Assembly (NCBI GenBank): GCA_020440645.1
Contig: JAGRNR010000001.1
Span: forward strand, 62,001-126,000
Origin: JAHEFU01 sp020440645
GTDB taxonomy: Bacteria; 4484-113; JAFGCY01
Length of the DNA stretch: 64,000 nucleotides
Direction: 5' to 3'
A program made the translations under genes and the position numbers. Below the pieces are notes generated by a model that was given only the letters and a program-made list of their open reading frames with translations, made no database searches and was not told the origin of the DNA. Below, in pieces: positions 28,533 to 37,808 of the stretch; positions within the stretch are counted from its first letter, which is position 1, and each line of letters begins with the position of its first letter.

Positions 28533-30146
28533 TCAGTGAGCCGGAGCAGGCTCTGACGCGGGATCGGAGGGACTCTCAGGCATTGCCATGTCCTTGCTGT
28601 GCTGGATCCTGCTCCAGTACTCGTCGAAGTTGAACTTCGGAGAATTCTCCGCATCATGGCACTTCTTGCAGGTGTCGGCACTGCCGCGCATGATGCCGAA
28701 CTCGTTGCGACCGTCTGCATCCAGCTGCCCGGGCGGGATCTGCTCATCGCTGATGCTGTCGTCACTCTTGCCACTGAGGCGAACTGTCATCAGGGTCACG
28801 TGGAACTCCGCTGGGCCATGGCAGGATTCACAACTGACCATTGCCAGCTCTTCGGGCTTGTCAATCTTGTTCCAGCCACCATTTGGCGAGATGTACTCAG
28901 TAACATGGCAACTCAGGCACTTGCTGTCCTTGTCCGCATGCTTGCGTTCAGGGTCCGTTGCCGCCACTTCCTCTAGTGTCTGGAAGGCCAGTTGGTGCTT
29001 GGTGCCAAGCATAGCCTGGTAGATGTTGGCATGGCAGGTGTTGCAGGTTTCCTGGCCCATTATCCGAGGGCGCACAACCACCTTCTGGTTGTTGATCTTT
29101 TCATTCTCGTACTTCTCGATCTCGGGATAGATCTCGTCGATCAGGCCAAGCACTGTTTCGTCGCCCTTGACCTTGCTGCCAACAGCCAGCTGCCGCGCGG
29201 TAACCGTGCGGTCATCATCAGCCGTCTCCGGGAAATTGACAACTATCTCCACCAGGTCGCGGGCCTTCAGGATCGGCCCCCGGACGAAGTACGGCCAGGT
29301 GACGCCATCACTGCCGGGCTTCTGGTTCGGGTTGCCCTGTGGGAACCCGATGACCAGGTCCAGTCCCTCAATGTCAGCAATCTGCTTTGGATCGGCAATC
29401 GCTTCTGCACCGTCTCCCAGCGTGAATATCCAGAAGTCGGCTTCCTGCTGGTGCTGCTCGATCACCTGCTGCACCGCCTTGTCCATCGGCATCACCTTGA
29501 AGCCGTAGATATCCTCCACCTTGTTTCCATCAATGGTCTCAAGCGTCACACCGGGATCGATCGCATGGATCACTCCAACCTTGAAGCCTTCCGCCAGCTC
29601 AATGATGCGGTACTTGCTGATCATTTCGTTGAGTTCACGGCTGCAGTCCACCCCCTGGGCCGGCTTGCCGAAGTGCAGGTTGACGGATGTCAGCGGCAGG
29701 CTGCCCTCACCGCCGAGTTCCTGGGCCTGCTTGAGGTAGTCCAGCAGGTCCTGCTGGCCGAATTCGAGGTCGGCCTTGCCCAGTCCAACCATTCCATAAC
29801 CGTTCTGGGCCATGCTCTTGAGCACCTGGCGGCTGTAAAGCCTGTCGATGAACTCCGTGCCACCCACGGAACTGCCTAGATCCAGCACGAGCACATCACT
29901 CGGGCGACCCTTGTCGGATGGCTTGGACTTGAGCGCTTCCTCGCGCTGTTCCTTCAGCACGCGAGCACGCCGCAGTTCCCCACCATACTGGCCCGTGGCA
30001 CAACCGCAATTACGCAGGTAACCCATCGTGTTTGCACTGACCAGGATCGTCAGCCTTGCCGGTTCCTTTGCCTCCTGGCTGCAAGAGCATGCCACTGCAA
30101 TCAGCAGCAGGATCTGGACGGGGATCAGTCGGGCATCAAATCGCAT
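28533..30146 (-). CDS. Tetrahaem c-type cytochrome fused to a degenerate metallophosphatase-like domain
   Basis: 537 residues. Signal peptide with lipobox-like VACSC near residue 20. Residues about 30-330 follow the 5'-nucleotidase (UshA) layout, but the metal ligands are replaced: NTMGY instead of the D-x-H motif, LDLGSS instead of LDxGD, and GKADLEFG instead of GNHExD. A CGC motif and YGGELRRA are kept. The C-terminal half has four haem c sites (CNTCH, CLSCH, CESCH, CKKCH; about residues 362-510) in a cytochrome c554-like spacing. A periplasmic electron-transfer role is likely; nucleotidase activity is unlikely. Confidence 0.8.
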   Translation of the reverse strand: MRFDARLIPVQILLLIAVACSCSQEAKEPARLTILVSANTMGYLRNCGCATGQYGGELRRARVLKEQREEALKSKPSDKGRPSDVLVLDLGSSVGGTEFIDRLYSRQVLKSMAQNGYGMVGLGKADLEFGQQDLLDYLKQAQELGGEGSLPLTSVNLHFGKPAQGVDCSRELNEMISKYRIIELAEGFKVGVIHAIDPGVTLETIDGNKVEDIYGFKVMPMDKAVQQVIEQHQQEADFWIFTLGDGAEAIADPKQIADIEGLDLVIGFPQGNPNQKPGSDGVTWPYFVRGPILKARDLVEIVVNFPETADDDRTVTARQLAVGSKVKGDETVLGLIDEIYPEIEKYENEKINNQKVVVRPRIMGQETCNTCHANIYQAMLGTKHQLAFQTLEEVAATDPERKHADKDSKCLSCHVTEYISPNGGWNKIDKPEELAMVSCESCHGPAEFHVTLMTVRLSGKSDDSISDEQIPPGQLDADGRNEFGIMRGSADTCKKCHDAENSPKFNFDEYWSRIQHSKDMAMPESPSDPASEPAPAH

Positions 30147-30150
30147 CGGC

Positions 30151-30855
30151 TCACAGCTCCACTGGTATGGGACGTCCTATTTTAATCCCTTGTTTGGATG
30201 GCTCACTGCGCAGGGCCAGCAGCTCAACACCTGCTGCATGGGCCTGGCGCAGTGCCCTGCCATAGGTTGGATCAATATGGTCAGCCGGTCGGAAGAGTTC
30301 GCAGTCCTTACGCTGGATGAAGTAGAGCTGTACTGCACGGTCTCCCTGCTCCACCACCCTGGCCAGCTCAGCCAGGTGCTTGGTTCCGCGGGCGGTCACA
30401 GCATCCGGGAACATTGCAACTTTTCCATCAACGAGGGTCGTGGCTTTCACTTCCACCCAGCAACGCTGCAACATGTCCGTTTCATGAACCCTGCACAGCA
30501 GGTCTATCCTGCTGCCTGTGCCATAGGGTACTTCGGTTATGTACTCACGATATCCGGAAAGGGCTTCGATCTTCTGTGTCCTGGCTGCTTCCGCCACCAT
30601 CCTGTTTGGCAGGCCTGTGTCCACACAGATCCAGGTTCGGCCGGGCTTGACCATGTACAGGCTGTGGCGGAACTTGCGCTTCCCCTCGCCATGATCGAGC
30701 AGCAGGCAGGGGCTTTCCTCGCGGATACAGCCCAGCAGGCTGCCGGTATTAGGCACGTGCACAGTCTGCACAGAACCATCCGGCATGCGTACATCAGCAA
30801 GGAATCGCTTGTAGCGGCGCAGTAAGGTCGCCTCAATCAGACCGTCAGCTCTCAC
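30151..30855 (-). CDS. sfsA: SfsA family nuclease-fold protein
   Basis: 234 residues, the usual SfsA length. The N-terminal OB-like region contains HVPNTGSL (about residue 33), and the C-terminal nuclease-like core has RIDLL (about 117) and WVEVKATT (about 133), the D and ExK catalytic residues of the PD-(D/E)XK fold. SfsA was named for sugar-fermentation stimulation; recent family naming treats it as a DNA/RNA nuclease. The GTG start is 6 bases after a CATAAT box. Confidence 0.93.
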   Translation of the reverse strand: MRADGLIEATLLRRYKRFLADVRMPDGSVQTVHVPNTGSLLGCIREESPCLLLDHGEGKRKFRHSLYMVKPGRTWICVDTGLPNRMVAEAARTQKIEALSGYREYITEVPYGTGSRIDLLCRVHETDMLQRCWVEVKATTLVDGKVAMFPDAVTARGTKHLAELARVVEQGDRAVQLYFIQRKDCELFRPADHIDPTYGRALRQAHAAGVELLALRSEPSKQGIKIGRPIPVEL

Positions 30856-30861
30856 CGGCCA

Positions 30862-30867
30862 ATTATG
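30862..30867 (-). promoter_or_regulatory. -10 box of leaderless sfsA
   Basis: CATAAT on the minus strand, 6 bases before the GTG at 30855. Confidence 0.5.
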
Positions 30868-30879
30868 GCAGCAGTCCGT

Positions 30880-31947
30880 TCAGGCGTGCTTGAGAAGGCA
30901 CATCTCCAGGTTGGGCATTACGCGCGACAGGCACCGATCCCAGCGAAACTCCTCCTGCAGCCTGGCCGAAGCCAGCATTGCAGCATGCTTTGCTGCAGCC
31001 GGATCCGCAAGGCAGGACTTGACCAGTTCCGGCAGTTCTTCACTGGTCCCGTACATCAAGTCCGCAGCCTCGGGCCCAAGCAGCTCAAGCACATCCTCAT
31101 TGCGAGGAGTAAGCAGGACGCAACCCGTAGCCAGGCAGTCGCTGACCCTGTTGCTCAGGTAGTCGGAGAACTGGCCGCTATGCATCGGGATATCCAGTGA
31201 CAACAGGCTGTTGTTGTAGATGGTGTTGGTTTCCTGCAGGTAGTTGCTTGGTCCCCGGTAGACATCTGACAGTTCAGAATCCTGCCAGTTCGGATCACCG
31301 AACACCGCAAGCTGCACACCGCTGTTCCTGACTGCGTTCAGAACACGCTCACGATTGACAGAATAGTTTCCGACGAAGCTCACATCAAAGCCGGTTGTCA
31401 GCCTTTCGTCATCCCGCTGCGGGAATGGTGCATTCCCGGGGGCGTTATGTTCCGGATGGAAGATTCTTGTGGAAGTCCCCAGCGGTGCATGGACCACACG
31501 CCTGTATCCGCGCTGTTCAAGCAGGGAGCACATCTTGCGCGAGGAGCAGACCATGTAGGTGTATTCCCACTTCGCTGCCCCGATGTCATCGAGCTTCTCC
31601 AGCACACGCGGATCACGCGCATTGAGGAACAGCAGGTTCGGGATGGAACATTCCTCCATCAGGTGGTGAAGCTCATGGATGCTGCCATCCTCAAGGATCG
31701 CTGAAAGGCCAACCGAGATCCCGAAGTCGATGTTGTGCTTGCGGAACAAGTCATTCACATAGAACTGAAAGATCTCGTAGCTGCCGTGGCTGACATACCT
31801 CGTGTGCTTGTACATGTCGCGGATGCTTTCCATGCTGAGCACCACGGGCACTTCCTCAAGCTGCTGCAGGCCATCCATGATCGGCAGCATCATCTCCGGG
31901 TGCAGGTCGCGGCTGCTGTCCGGGATCAGAACGTTGTATCCACCCAA
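30880..31947 (-). CDS. CgeB-like glycosyltransferase
   Basis: 355 residues. The second half (FDVSFVGNYSVNRERVLNAV, about 188-207, then a segment on loss of status in a shared site near 270-300: LSNRVSDCLATGCVLLTPRN) matches the glycosyl transferase family 1-like CgeB/DUF3880 group. Start TTG with GGGGAG 6 bases upstream, lying inside the end of the preceding pentapeptide gene, so the two are coupled. The acceptor (surface polymer, flagellin or protein) is unknown. Confidence 0.75.
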   Translation of the reverse strand: MGGYNVLIPDSSRDLHPEMMLPIMDGLQQLEEVPVVLSMESIRDMYKHTRYVSHGSYEIFQFYVNDLFRKHNIDFGISVGLSAILEDGSIHELHHLMEECSIPNLLFLNARDPRVLEKLDDIGAAKWEYTYMVCSSRKMCSLLEQRGYRRVVHAPLGTSTRIFHPEHNAPGNAPFPQRDDERLTTGFDVSFVGNYSVNRERVLNAVRNSGVQLAVFGDPNWQDSELSDVYRGPSNYLQETNTIYNNSLLSLDIPMHSGQFSDYLSNRVSDCLATGCVLLTPRNEDVLELLGPEAADLMYGTSEELPELVKSCLADPAAAKHAAMLASARLQEEFRWDRCLSRVMPNLEMCLLKHA

Positions 31948-31950
31948 GAA

Positions 31951-32901
31951 CTACTCCCCGGCAGGCTGTGTGCCGTTTCCATTGCTGCTGATGCCGGCAG
32001 TGAACTGGTGCAGGCTGGCATTCTCCATCTCATTCTCGTCATGGTCCTCTGCGGCGTACTCAGCCATCTTCTGCTTTTCCAGTGCCGCGGACTTCACTTC
32101 CTCGTGGTGCATGCGCATGTCGCTTGTCACTACCTCGCCGACAATCACACCATCGAGCTTCGAGCCGTCCATGTTCACTGCTTCGAGGTTGACATTCTCA
32201 AGCTTGGAGCGCGTCAGGTCCGCATTGCGCATGTCCGTGTCCTCGAAGAAGGCATTGCTCATGTCGCATTCGGAAAGATCGCTTCCCTGCAGGTTCGTGC
32301 CATACATCACTGAATAGGTGAGATCTGAGTGCGAAATGTCAATCCCGGACATCTCAGCACCGCTGAGCGCTGCCAGCCGGAAGTAGCAGTTGCCAAGGTA
32401 TGCTCCGCTGAAATCGCAATTGCGCAGGTCAGCCTTGGTCCAGAAGGCGCGCTTGGCGTGCACGGCCCTGAAGGAAACACCTTCCGCCTCCGCAGCACTG
32501 AAGTCAGCTCCGTCGAGCACTGCTTCATCAAACGTGGAGTTGTAAAGCTTCTGCAGTAGCAGGCTGGTGGTTGTCAGGTTTGCGCCGGAAAAGTCGCACT
32601 TCACCGCCTCACCCTTGCTCATATTGCTCAGGTGGAGGTTGGCCTTGCGGAAGTTGCAGGCCCTGAAACGCGTCATCCTCAACAGGCAGTCCGATACATC
32701 CGCTCCCTCCAGGTTGCAGCCGAATACCTCGCACTGCGAGAAATCAATGCGAGACAGGTCCAGCCCGGACAGGTCCACCTGGTTGAAGCGTTTCCCATTG
32801 ATGACGATGCGCGCATCAGTCCCCTCAAAATGCTGCGCCCGTGCGGCAGCGTAGCCTTCACGGTCATTGCACAGCAGTTCATGCCAGTCGATCTTGCTCA
32901 T
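31951..32901 (-). CDS. Pentapeptide-repeat protein
   Basis: 316 residues. From about 40 to 250 the sequence is a run of A(D/N)Lxx-type pentapeptides (for example LSGLDLSRIDFSQCEV, ADLTRSKLENVNLEAV) that would form a right-handed quadrilateral beta-helix. The C-terminal 60 residues are acidic and disordered. Such proteins can mimic DNA or act as adaptors, but no function can be assigned. A strong RBS GGAGGAG precedes the ATG. It is the first gene of the run leading to the glycosyltransferase. Confidence 0.88.
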   Translation of the reverse strand: MSKIDWHELLCNDREGYAAARAQHFEGTDARIVINGKRFNQVDLSGLDLSRIDFSQCEVFGCNLEGADVSDCLLRMTRFRACNFRKANLHLSNMSKGEAVKCDFSGANLTTTSLLLQKLYNSTFDEAVLDGADFSAAEAEGVSFRAVHAKRAFWTKADLRNCDFSGAYLGNCYFRLAALSGAEMSGIDISHSDLTYSVMYGTNLQGSDLSECDMSNAFFEDTDMRNADLTRSKLENVNLEAVNMDGSKLDGVIVGEVVTSDMRMHHEEVKSAALEKQKMAEYAAEDHDENEMENASLHQFTAGISSNGNGTQPAGE

Positions 32902-33021
32902 AACTCCTCCGTTTCCTTTTCATCGGAGCGAATCCCCGTGCACTTCAGCGAGCTGTATCAGTCGGAGGTGAATTACTGGTGAATCATGAGGGCCGCCAGA
33001 TTAAATTGTGAATGCCAGTCA

Positions 33022-33027
33022 TATAAT
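33022..33027 (+). promoter_or_regulatory. -10 box of leaderless MFS gene
   Basis: TATAAT, 7 bases before the GTG at 33035. A longer frame from 33008 would contain the promoter. Confidence 0.6.
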
Positions 33028-33034
33028 CCGTGCA

Positions 33035-34348
33035 GTGAAATACACCCCCGGCTATGAATGGTTCATCACTCCGCACTGGCTGCGTCGCTTCGGGCCGCTC
33101 AGGCTGGTCGAGGGTTCACTGCTTGACCGGATCGGACTGCACTTCTACACGCTCTATGCGGTACTTGGCGGAGTGATGTCTGGTACGTTCACCCTCAACA
33201 GTTTCGTCCTGAAGGAAGCGCTGCACGGCTCAACATTCCAGGTGGCCCTGATTTCCATGCTCGGCAGTGTCTGCCTTCTGCTCGGAATCTTTGGCTCCGA
33301 GCTTGTCGATGGACGGGACAAGCGACCATTCATTTTCTGGATGGGCTTGATCAGCCGCGGTTCGTTCGTGCTCTATCTGTTCGTCTGGGATGCCTGGAGC
33401 TTCATAGCGGTATCCACTCTGTTCTTCGTCAGCAATGCGCTGCTGATGCCATCGGTGTTCGCCATGTGGCAGGCCAATGTCAGCAGTACATCCCGCAGCC
33501 GCCTGTGGGGACTGACCGTGACGGTCTCAACCATTGTCAGCATGGCATGTGCCGCTGGTGCTGGTTACATACTTGACTTCAACCAGTTCAACTTCCGCTG
33601 GCTGTTCGCTGTCAGTGGGCTGGTTGGCCTGCTGGGAACTCTGATCCTGGCCCAGAGCCCCCTGCGTGGCAAGTACAAGCTGAAGTCGGAACTGCCAGTG
33701 TTGAACATGCGCAAGCTGATGATAGAACCGATTAATGGATTCGTTGCCCTGCTGAAGCGTGACAAGCCCTTCCTTCATTTCGAAGCGGCATTCTTCCTCT
33801 ACGGTTCTGCACTTATGCTGATGTTCCCGGTGATGCCCTTCTATCTGAAGGACGTGATTGGGATGAGCTATGCGGAAATCGGTATTGCCCAGGGGCCGCT
33901 TGCGATGGCCGGGGTGATCCTGCTCTCACCCGTCTGGGGCAAGTTCATGGATGGACGTGGACCGGCGGCTCTATGCAGCGTGATCTTCACGATCCTCTCT
34001 ATATTCCCGCTCAGCCTGATGCTGGGCCTGAGGGGCTTTGACCACGGCTCGTTGATACTGATCGTGTATTGCGCCTACCTCGTATTCGGCATTGGCATGA
34101 GTGGCATCAACGTTGCCTGGAGTCTGGCTCCGGTAACCTTTGCTCGCGGCGCCGACGCCAGCCCTTACAGTGGCGCACACGTGACAATCACTGGAATCCG
34201 TGGGGCGATTGCTCCGTTAATGGGTGCACTGCTGATGAACATCAGCTATGAGTTCGTGTTCTACTGCAGTGCGTCGCTGTTCCTGCTTGGCGCGGTCGGA
34301 ATGGTGCTGCATCGCAGGCATTACCACTACGAAGCTGAAGCTGCCTGA
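33035..34348 (+). CDS. Major facilitator superfamily transporter
   Basis: 437 residues with about 11-12 membrane segments in two bundles, a central loop near residues 210-240, and an SPVWGKFMDGRG-type loop after helix 8 that fits the MFS motif. Substrate unknown. The neighbours do not suggest one. The convergent small cytochrome begins one base after its stop. Confidence 0.82.
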   Translation: MKYTPGYEWFITPHWLRRFGPLRLVEGSLLDRIGLHFYTLYAVLGGVMSGTFTLNSFVLKEALHGSTFQVALISMLGSVCLLLGIFGSELVDGRDKRPFIFWMGLISRGSFVLYLFVWDAWSFIAVSTLFFVSNALLMPSVFAMWQANVSSTSRSRLWGLTVTVSTIVSMACAAGAGYILDFNQFNFRWLFAVSGLVGLLGTLILAQSPLRGKYKLKSELPVLNMRKLMIEPINGFVALLKRDKPFLHFEAAFFLYGSALMLMFPVMPFYLKDVIGMSYAEIGIAQGPLAMAGVILLSPVWGKFMDGRGPAALCSVIFTILSIFPLSLMLGLRGFDHGSLILIVYCAYLVFGIGMSGINVAWSLAPVTFARGADASPYSGAHVTITGIRGAIAPLMGALLMNISYEFVFYCSASLFLLGAVGMVLHRRHYHYEAEAA

Positions 34349-34349
34349 T

Positions 34350-34784
34350 TTACAGGCCGCGCAGGTAAGCCATCAGGTCCTGCACTTCCTTGGCCTTTTC
34401 ATTGGCACGTCGAAGTGCCATCCTGTCCGGGTTTGTCATGCAGACCATTGCCTGTTCATACAGGGCATCCTCTGTAGTGAGTGGATCACTCTTGAACTTC
34501 TTCTTCAGGTCCTTCAGGATCACCTTGTTGTTTGGATCGTAATCCTCCATTGTGATCTTTTCTGAAGTGGGCTGGAAAGCAGGGTCATGGCACATCGCAC
34601 AGGACTTATTTTCAAGTGGGGTCCAGGCATGGTTATCGGCGAAGATCACCTTGCCGCGGTCGAATGCCTCCTGGTCGAAGCCCCGGTTCTGGAAGGCCTG
34701 GATGCCACCCGTGATCTGTCCCCAGAAAACGGCAATGATGATCACGAACACCACAAGGATGATCCAGCCATAGTCTGCTTTCAT
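34350..34784 (-). CDS. Membrane-anchored monohaem cytochrome c
   Basis: 144 residues. An uncleaved N-terminal membrane helix (about 7-24) anchors a small domain with haem site CAMCH (about residue 62). A methionine (MVCMTN or PDRM) later in the chain is a candidate axial ligand. The C-terminal RRANEKAKEVQDLMAYLRGL is the terminal helix of class I cytochromes. It begins just after the dnaX stop (TGATATG), suggesting coupling with dnaX, an odd partner. Confidence 0.8.
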   Translation of the reverse strand: MKADYGWIILVVFVIIIAVFWGQITGGIQAFQNRGFDQEAFDRGKVIFADNHAWTPLENKSCAMCHDPAFQPTSEKITMEDYDPNNKVILKDLKKKFKSDPLTTEDALYEQAMVCMTNPDRMALRRANEKAKEVQDLMAYLRGL

Positions 34785-34785
34785 A

Positions 34786-36423
34786 TCAGTCTCCGTCCTT
34801 CAGTTCGGTGGCACCGAACAATTCCATCGCATCCTCAGGGCTAACCACGTCCTGGCGCTTATCAGCTCCGACATCCCCGGATGCGGGCGGCTCGATTGTA
34901 GCACCGCCACCAGCAGAAGCTCCCTGCAGCTCAACCGGCTCCGCCTCACCCGCAATGCTGACGGCCACGGCACTACCAGAGCCATATGCAGAGTGGGCTG
35001 CATGGACCAGTGCATCTCGATGTTCCGGCTGAAGTGCGTAACGCACGGCCATTCGGCCCGGTCCGTTGTCCTCGAATTCCAGCAGCAGCCTGTTATCGAG
35101 GAAACTCGGACGCACGCCGACCCGTACCAGGGCAAAGCTCGTCAGGCTGCTTGATTCAAGTGCTGACAGCATTGCCGACCACTGGGCATCATTGTCAAGG
35201 CTGAACACAGGTTCAGGTTCGCGCTGGCGGGCATGCTCCTGGACAGGAACCTGCTGTTCCGCTATGGCCCGTTCCGGCGCAGCCTGCCTCACTTCCTGCT
35301 CTGGACCACGGGATGGCGCTGCGTTTTGCTGTCGGTGCTCAGGCCTGCGTTCCTGTGCGGCCTGCTGCCCACTGACTGCCTGTCTGGCAACCGGTGCCTG
35401 CACCACCTCGCCAGCCTGCATCAGGTCATGGCAGCGCAGCAGGCTCAGCTCTACCAGTAATGCCGGGAAACTCTCATGCTTAAGCAGGTTCAGCGCCTCC
35501 CACATCACCGCCAGGCACTCACGCATGCGCGGATCAGGATTGGCAATGTAGTCCTGCTTGATCGTTTCGCTCAGCTGTACGAGGAAGCGGCCGGCATCAG
35601 CTCCCTGTTCCACCAGTCCGCCCCAGATCTCCAGCAGTTCCTCGCGTCCGCCCTCCCTGATGAGTGAGAGCACCCTGCCTGGCAGTTCCGGGTTGCCAAG
35701 CTGGAACAGCTCCTGCGCCGCCTGCTCGGTGATCTCATCCTCACAGTAGACGGTAAGCTGGTCCAGCAGGCTGATTGCATCTCGCGCACTGCCTTCCGCC
35801 AACCGCGACAGCAGCAAGCCGGCAGAGTGGTCCATCCGGAAGCCTTCCTCGCCGGCAATCCACACAAGGTGCTTTGCCAGGTCCTCCAGCGGAATGCGCT
35901 GGAAGTCGAACCTGATGCAGCGCGACAGGATCGTGATCGGCAGCTTATGTGGCTCAGTCGTGGCGAACAGGAACTTCACATGCGATGGCGGTTCCTCAAG
36001 CGTCTTCAGCAGGGCATTGAATCCCTGCGCCGTGACCATGTGGACCTCATCGATGATGTAGATCTTGAACGGGAACTCGATCGGGGCATAACTAACCTTG
36101 TCCCGCAGGTCACGGATGTCCTCTACCTTGTTACGGCTGGCAGCATCAATCTCGATCACGTCAACCGCGTTGCCATTTGCAATCGCTTCACAGTTGGCGC
36201 ACTTGCCGCAGCAGTCACCATCCTGCGGATCAAGGCAGCACAGGGCCTTGGCAAATATCCGCGCGACACTGGTCTTCCCCGTTCCACGCGGCCCGCAGAA
36301 CAGGTAGGCGTGGCTCAGGCGGCCACGCCGGATTGCGTTTCGCAGGATGGTCGTGACGGATCCCTGCCCGACCAGTTCCGCGAATCTCTGGCTCCTGTAC
36401 TTCCTGTAGAGAGTCTGGGACAT
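34786..36423 (-). CDS. dnaX: DNA polymerase III subunits gamma/tau
   Basis: 545 residues. This is the clamp-loader ATPase. Walker A CGPRGTGKTS near residue 43, a four-Cys zinc module (CC...CCGKCANC, about 62-75), IDEVHMV (Walker B) near 124 and a sensor/SRC motif CIRFDF near 168. After domain III (to about 345) comes a proline/glutamine-rich linker and a short C-terminal domain. No A-rich slippage site for a gamma form is obvious. A TATAAT box lies 13 bases before the ATG. Confidence 0.95.
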   Translation of the reverse strand: MSQTLYRKYRSQRFAELVGQGSVTTILRNAIRRGRLSHAYLFCGPRGTGKTSVARIFAKALCCLDPQDGDCCGKCANCEAIANGNAVDVIEIDAASRNKVEDIRDLRDKVSYAPIEFPFKIYIIDEVHMVTAQGFNALLKTLEEPPSHVKFLFATTEPHKLPITILSRCIRFDFQRIPLEDLAKHLVWIAGEEGFRMDHSAGLLLSRLAEGSARDAISLLDQLTVYCEDEITEQAAQELFQLGNPELPGRVLSLIREGGREELLEIWGGLVEQGADAGRFLVQLSETIKQDYIANPDPRMRECLAVMWEALNLLKHESFPALLVELSLLRCHDLMQAGEVVQAPVARQAVSGQQAAQERRPEHRQQNAAPSRGPEQEVRQAAPERAIAEQQVPVQEHARQREPEPVFSLDNDAQWSAMLSALESSSLTSFALVRVGVRPSFLDNRLLLEFEDNGPGRMAVRYALQPEHRDALVHAAHSAYGSGSAVAVSIAGEAEPVELQGASAGGGATIEPPASGDVGADKRQDVVSPEDAMELFGATELKDGD

Positions 36424-36436
36424 CTGTAGCGGGCCT

Positions 36437-36442
36437 ATTATA
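36437..36442 (-). promoter_or_regulatory. -10 box of dnaX
   Basis: TATAAT on the minus strand, 13 bases before the ATG at 36423, giving a very short leader. Confidence 0.5.
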
Positions 36443-36469
36443 AAGCGCTGAACTGTCCCGCTGGACTGC

Positions 36470-36475
36470 TACAAT
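36470..36475 (+). promoter_or_regulatory. -10 box of leaderless exported-protein gene
   Basis: TACAAT, 7 bases before the GTG at 36483. Confidence 0.55.
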
Positions 36476-36482
36476 TCCGTTC

Positions 36483-37808
36483 GTGCGCCGTCTTTCTTTC
36501 AGCCTGCTGACCAGTCTGCTCCTGCTGTTGCCTCTTTTCGGAAGTGCCCAGGATGAGGCAGGCCAGGCTACACCACCCGACCAGGGCACGGTTGAGTTGC
36601 TGTCTGATACCCCTCAGCCAGGCGCACTTGTCCGGATCAGGCTCAGGAACTCAGCGCTTGACTATGTGCTTGATAATCCCAGTGCATGGTCAGTCAAGGC
36701 CAATGGAATGACGGTGCCGGCCATCATGCAGATCGCCGAAGGCGGACTGCCACAGGCAGAATCTGAACTGCAGGTGATCGACCCCGGCCAGCCCCAGACA
36801 AAGGACCGTGTGGTGCTGATCGACCGCGGTGAATCACTGCGCGAGATCGACTACCTTGAACTCAGCTTCAGCGCCACCAGCGTCCTCACAAGCGTGCTGC
36901 CTGAAGCTGGCCCCACCCGTTCAGACTTCAGCCAGAAGGGAAAGGAGCAGCTGGTCTTCCAGGAAGTGACGGCCGATGGCGTGCTGCGCATCTCGGACAT
37001 TGACTTCAAGCCGCTCGAACTCAATCGCTACATCAGGCTCACCATCCGCAATGGGGCGGATTTTGCAGTCTCTGAGGTGAATGCTGGCAAGCGCACGGAA
37101 ATGCCTGAGCTGCATGAGGTACCGGTGGCAATTGGTTCGATGCGCACCATTCCCGCCGGAGGAGGCAGCGTATGGCCCCTCGTGTTGTCAACGAACCGCA
37201 TGCCCTTGCGTAAGCTGAAGATCGTGACTGACAACCCCGGCATGTACAGGCGGCTGCGCTTCGTACGCATGGATGACCAGCAGCACGAACTCTACAAGGA
37301 AGCTGAGATCGTATTCGCCGACAGCCTGAAGGCCAATGGGATAACCCGCACGAACAACTACATCGAACTAAGCGGTGGTATGGGTGGGCAGCAACCAGCC
37401 TTGATCGTTGAGGACGGCAGCGGTGTGGTCCTGCCGCTGAAAAGCGTACAGGCCTACGCAGCTGAAGTGTACCTCTGCTTTGCCTGGCCGGAATCCGGCC
37501 GTCCGGTGCTCAGTCCGCTTTCTCCTGAGAGAGCTCCGGAGGAAGATCTCGTCAGCGGCTCGCAGCTCGTGGGCACTTTCAGTTCTGTCAGTGATTCGGC
37601 AGCAGTGCGGCCATCAGAAACAACTGGGGATGATGCCACCAGCCCCGCTCCGCGCAGTGACAAGGGCCTGCTGGGTGAGCTTGACCTGCAGAAGTACATA
37701 CCGAAGATCGAACTCGGCTACAAAGTCCTGCTGCCACTGGCAGCCCTGCTTGCCATAGCGGGCGTTTTGACGCTAATCAGTGCCCGCTCACGCGATCTCA
37801 AGGGGTAG
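36483..37808 (+). CDS. Exported beta-rich protein with C-terminal membrane anchor, unknown
   Basis: 441 residues: a signal peptide (cleavage near GSAQ, about residue 22), several beta-rich segments (about 35-350), a disordered serine/proline/threonine-rich stretch (about 360-400), and a C-terminal membrane helix (about 418-435) followed by RSRDLKG. It resembles envelope proteins with discoidin/Ig-like domains (DUF3999-like layout), but I cannot name it. The end overlaps the convergent sixA by 11 bases. Confidence 0.65.
   Translation: MRRLSFSLLTSLLLLLPLFGSAQDEAGQATPPDQGTVELLSDTPQPGALVRIRLRNSALDYVLDNPSAWSVKANGMTVPAIMQIAEGGLPQAESELQVIDPGQPQTKDRVVLIDRGESLREIDYLELSFSATSVLTSVLPEAGPTRSDFSQKGKEQLVFQEVTADGVLRISDIDFKPLELNRYIRLTIRNGADFAVSEVNAGKRTEMPELHEVPVAIGSMRTIPAGGGSVWPLVLSTNRMPLRKLKIVTDNPGMYRRLRFVRMDDQQHELYKEAEIVFADSLKANGITRTNNYIELSGGMGGQQPALIVEDGSGVVLPLKSVQAYAAEVYLCFAWPESGRPVLSPLSPERAPEEDLVSGSQLVGTFSSVSDSAAVRPSETTGDDATSPAPRSDKGLLGELDLQKYIPKIELGYKVLLPLAALLAIAGVLTLISARSRDLKG

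Noticed and set aside
28532..28774. N-terminal extension of the nucleotidyltransferase
   Set aside because: It is an alternative frame of the tetrahaem gene's 3' end, with low-complexity S/T/R composition; the real start is near 28531.
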